From positions 1-6,615 of the forward strand of contig DATCVA010000251.1 of NCBI GenBank assembly GCA_036567205.1: 6,615 nt of DNA, given 5' to 3'. The translations under genes were made by a program, and so were the position numbers. The DNA is from DATCVA01 sp036567205 (GTDB lineage: Bacteria; Pseudomonadota; Gammaproteobacteria; Burkholderiales; Burkholderiaceae_B). Positions within the stretch are counted from its first letter, which is position 1. Every line of letters starts with the position of its first letter. The notes beneath the pieces are model-generated. The model was not told where the DNA came from and made no database searches. It worked only from the letters and a program-made list of their open reading frames with translations. This document shows positions 4,917-6,615 of the stretch, one piece after another.

Positions 4917-6470
4917 GTGCCGAAAATCCACATGCAGCACTCTCCCCTAGCCAACGCCTCCCCCGTTTTGTCGCATTCCGACGTTCGTTACATCGTTATA
5001 GGCCTGATGCTGGCGATTTTGCTGGGTGCGATGGAACAGACCATTGTTTCAGTATCCCTGCCCATGATGTCGGCAGACCTGCAGGGCGTCGACCTGCTGG
5101 CGTGGGTGGTGTCCGCCTATTTGATTACTGTCGCGGTAGCGACACCCATTTATGGGAAGCTGGGTGACCTGTACGGGCGACGCTTTATGTTGTCGAGCGC
5201 CATCGGAATTTTTTTACTGGGTTCGGTACTTTGCGCGCTTGCTACGTCAATGCCCATGCTGGTTGGCTCGCGCATCGTGCAGGGCATTGGCGGCGGCGGC
5301 CTTATTTCGCTGGCCCAGACAATTATTGCCGATGTCGTTTCCCCCCGTGAACGAGGCCGTTATCAAGGTTACATTAGCGGCGCGTTTGCGGTCGCCAGCG
5401 TCTCCGGACCTGTGCTGGGCGGATTGTTGACGCAATACCTATCATGGCGGTGGATTTTTTGGATCAATCTGCCTCTCGGCCTGGCAACGCTAATTATTTC
5501 ACGCCGGGCGCTTATGCGATTACCTGCCCGGCCACTGATCAAACGTCCCATAGACTACCTGGGTGCGATCCTGCTGACCATCGGGTTGACAACATTACTG
5601 ATTGGGATCACCCGCGTAGGCTACGGCGCAGCCTGGACGGACGTCCACAACGTGAAACTATTTTCAATCGCAATGGGCGCCATGCTTGCATTTGTGTGGC
5701 AGGAACGGCGTGCCGTCGAGCCTATTATCCCGCTCTCGTTATTTAACAACGCGACTGTAACCATTTCGTGTGCGATCACCTTCATCGCGTTTATTCAGAT
5801 AATTTCGCTTTCCGTTTTGGTACCGCTACGGCTTCAAATGCTGACCGACCTGGGAGCCGATGGCGCCGCTCTCCAGCTGCTGCCCATGTCTCTGGGCATT
5901 CCATGCGGATCGTTCGTTGCAGGGAAGTTAACCACCCGCACCGGACGCTATAAACAACTACTGCAAACAGGCTCTGTAATCGTCCCTCTGGTTGTATTTG
6001 CGTTGGCGCTCTCTGACCCGCAAGCCATGGTGATCAATTCGTTTTGCATGGCCATGGCGGGTCTGGCCATCGGGCTTCAGTTGCCCACCTCGCTGGTAGC
6101 AGTACAAAATAGCGCCGACTATCGCCATCTGGGCGTGGCAACCGCCGTGATCGCTTTTGTCAGATCGCTGGGCGCGGCAGTGGGTATTGCCATATTGATG
6201 GCTTTGCTGCTGGCGACACTCCAGTCCTACGCTCCAGAGTCCATGACATCGCTTACAGGCGGCCAAATTATCAACGCCTTGGTTGGCGACAGGCTTGCCG
6301 ATATTGACGCAATAATACGCTCGCAGCTGCTTATGTCGGTCGAAGATGCTTTTCAGTATGTATTTTCGGCCAGCGCTGCCATCGCGGCGATTTCCATCGT
6401 CTTAAGCGTGCTCCTTGCCGACGGGGTGTTAAGTGATTATGCATGCGGCCCAGCTTCAAAAAACCCGTAA
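4917..6470 (+). CDS. DHA2-family MFS multidrug exporter (14 TMS, EmrB/QacA-like)
   Basis: This inner-membrane proton-coupled exporter of the major facilitator superfamily has 517 residues, typical for the 14-helix DHA2 group. TM1 (about 24-46) carries the MEQTIVSVSLP motif, where most relatives have Asp in place of Glu40. Motif A, GKLGDLYGRR, is at 80-89 between TM2 and TM3. RIVQGIGGGGL (119-129) is TM4. Motif C, marking exporters, is at about 155-169 (GAFAVASVSGPVLGG). The DHA2 inserts follow (PIDYLGAILL, QERRAVEPIIPLSLF at 262-276), then the motif-A echo GKLTTRTGRYK (336-346) and GVATAVIAFVRSLGAAVGIAI (406-426). GTG 4917 is preferred: AGGAAAG at 4900-4906 and AGG at 4909-4911 precede it, while ATG 4932 has no ribosome binding site. 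No partner adaptor (EmrA-like) or regulator is in the window. Substrates cannot be told. Confidence 0.92.
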   Translation: MPKIHMQHSPLANASPVLSHSDVRYIVIGLMLAILLGAMEQTIVSVSLPMMSADLQGVDLLAWVVSAYLITVAVATPIYGKLGDLYGRRFMLSSAIGIFLLGSVLCALATSMPMLVGSRIVQGIGGGGLISLAQTIIADVVSPRERGRYQGYISGAFAVASVSGPVLGGLLTQYLSWRWIFWINLPLGLATLIISRRALMRLPARPLIKRPIDYLGAILLTIGLTTLLIGITRVGYGAAWTDVHNVKLFSIAMGAMLAFVWQERRAVEPIIPLSLFNNATVTISCAITFIAFIQIISLSVLVPLRLQMLTDLGADGAALQLLPMSLGIPCGSFVAGKLTTRTGRYKQLLQTGSVIVPLVVFALALSDPQAMVINSFCMAMAGLAIGLQLPTSLVAVQNSADYRHLGVATAVIAFVRSLGAAVGIAILMALLLATLQSYAPESMTSLTGGQIINALVGDRLADIDAIIRSQLLMSVEDAFQYVFSASAAIAAISIVLSVLLADGVLSDYACGPASKNP

Positions 6471-6615
6471 CACTGTTTCCATTTCTATATCAAATGGGCT
6501 CTTTGACGGCGCAGGGGTTATACAAAAATAATGCCTACGCTTCGCCTTCACGTTTGATCTGGAAATGAAATTATAAAAGCAACACGCCGGCTTTAAATGA
6601 AAATCGGGGCAAGCC
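6471..6615. other. Non-coding tail, no supported gene
   Basis: Nothing here is a supported gene. CCATTT (6479-6484) and AAATGG (6492-6497) form a 6-bp stem with a 7-base loop just past the exporter stop, without a T-tract, so it is only a weak terminator candidate. ATG 6597 near the edge lacks a ribosome binding site and cannot be judged with six codons. Confidence 0.4.

Noticed and set aside
4871..5167. 98-aa plus-strand frame overlapping the start of the exporter
   Set aside because: It is an out-of-frame shadow of the MFS gene with no domain or ribosome binding site.
6516..6524. TTATACAAA as a further DnaA box
   Set aside because: It misses the invariant CACA end and stands alone; the resemblance to the site at 706 is limited to GGGTTATACA.

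Overview
The window looks like a chromosomal segment of a betaproteobacterium, most likely in or near the Alcaligenaceae/Burkholderiales. The reasons are a mature azurin very close to the Bordetella/Alcaligenes type, a DUF3182 protein (a family I associate mainly with Burkholderiales), a DUF3820 protein, moderately high GC and plain Shine-Dalgarno signals. I see no rRNA, tRNA, IS element, integrase or CRISPR array. This placement is inferred from protein family resemblance, not from a database search.

Layout. Positions 2-145 hold the 3' end of an unrecognised gene cut by the window edge. A 207-base spacer with a small hexanucleotide repeat follows. Next are two short plus-strand genes: an unrecognised 90-aa protein (353-625) and a lipoprotein with a peptidase-inhibitor I78 domain (753-1088). 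A near-perfect inverted pair of DnaA-box sequences lies between them. The minus strand then carries azurin (1591-1142), an alpha/beta hydrolase (2498-1731) and a DUF3182 protein (3615-2482). The last two overlap by 17 bases and form one translation-coupled unit. Azurin has its own promoter: an FNR/ANR-type site and a -10 hexamer in the geometry expected of a class II FNR-activated promoter.

A divergent intergenic region (3616-3909) with an 8-bp inverted repeat separates the minus-strand block from a plus-strand block. That block starts with a doubtful 60-aa hydrophilic ORF (3910-4092). It continues with an OsmC-type peroxiredoxin (4174-4599), whose Shine-Dalgarno directly follows four AAATC repeats, and a 70-aa DUF3820 protein only two bases downstream (4602-4814). 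Last is a 517-aa DHA2-family drug exporter (4917-6470) with a GTG start. The final 145 bases show no supported gene.

Functional picture. Several genes suggest stress and respiratory adaptation: azurin as a periplasmic electron carrier under predicted oxygen control, OsmC against organic peroxides, the I78 lipoprotein as a likely envelope protease inhibitor, and the MFS pump as an efflux system. The least understood part is the DUF3182-hydrolase pair. DUF3182 shows ATP-grasp-like signatures, so it may be an ATP-dependent ligase acting with a hydrolase on an unknown substrate.
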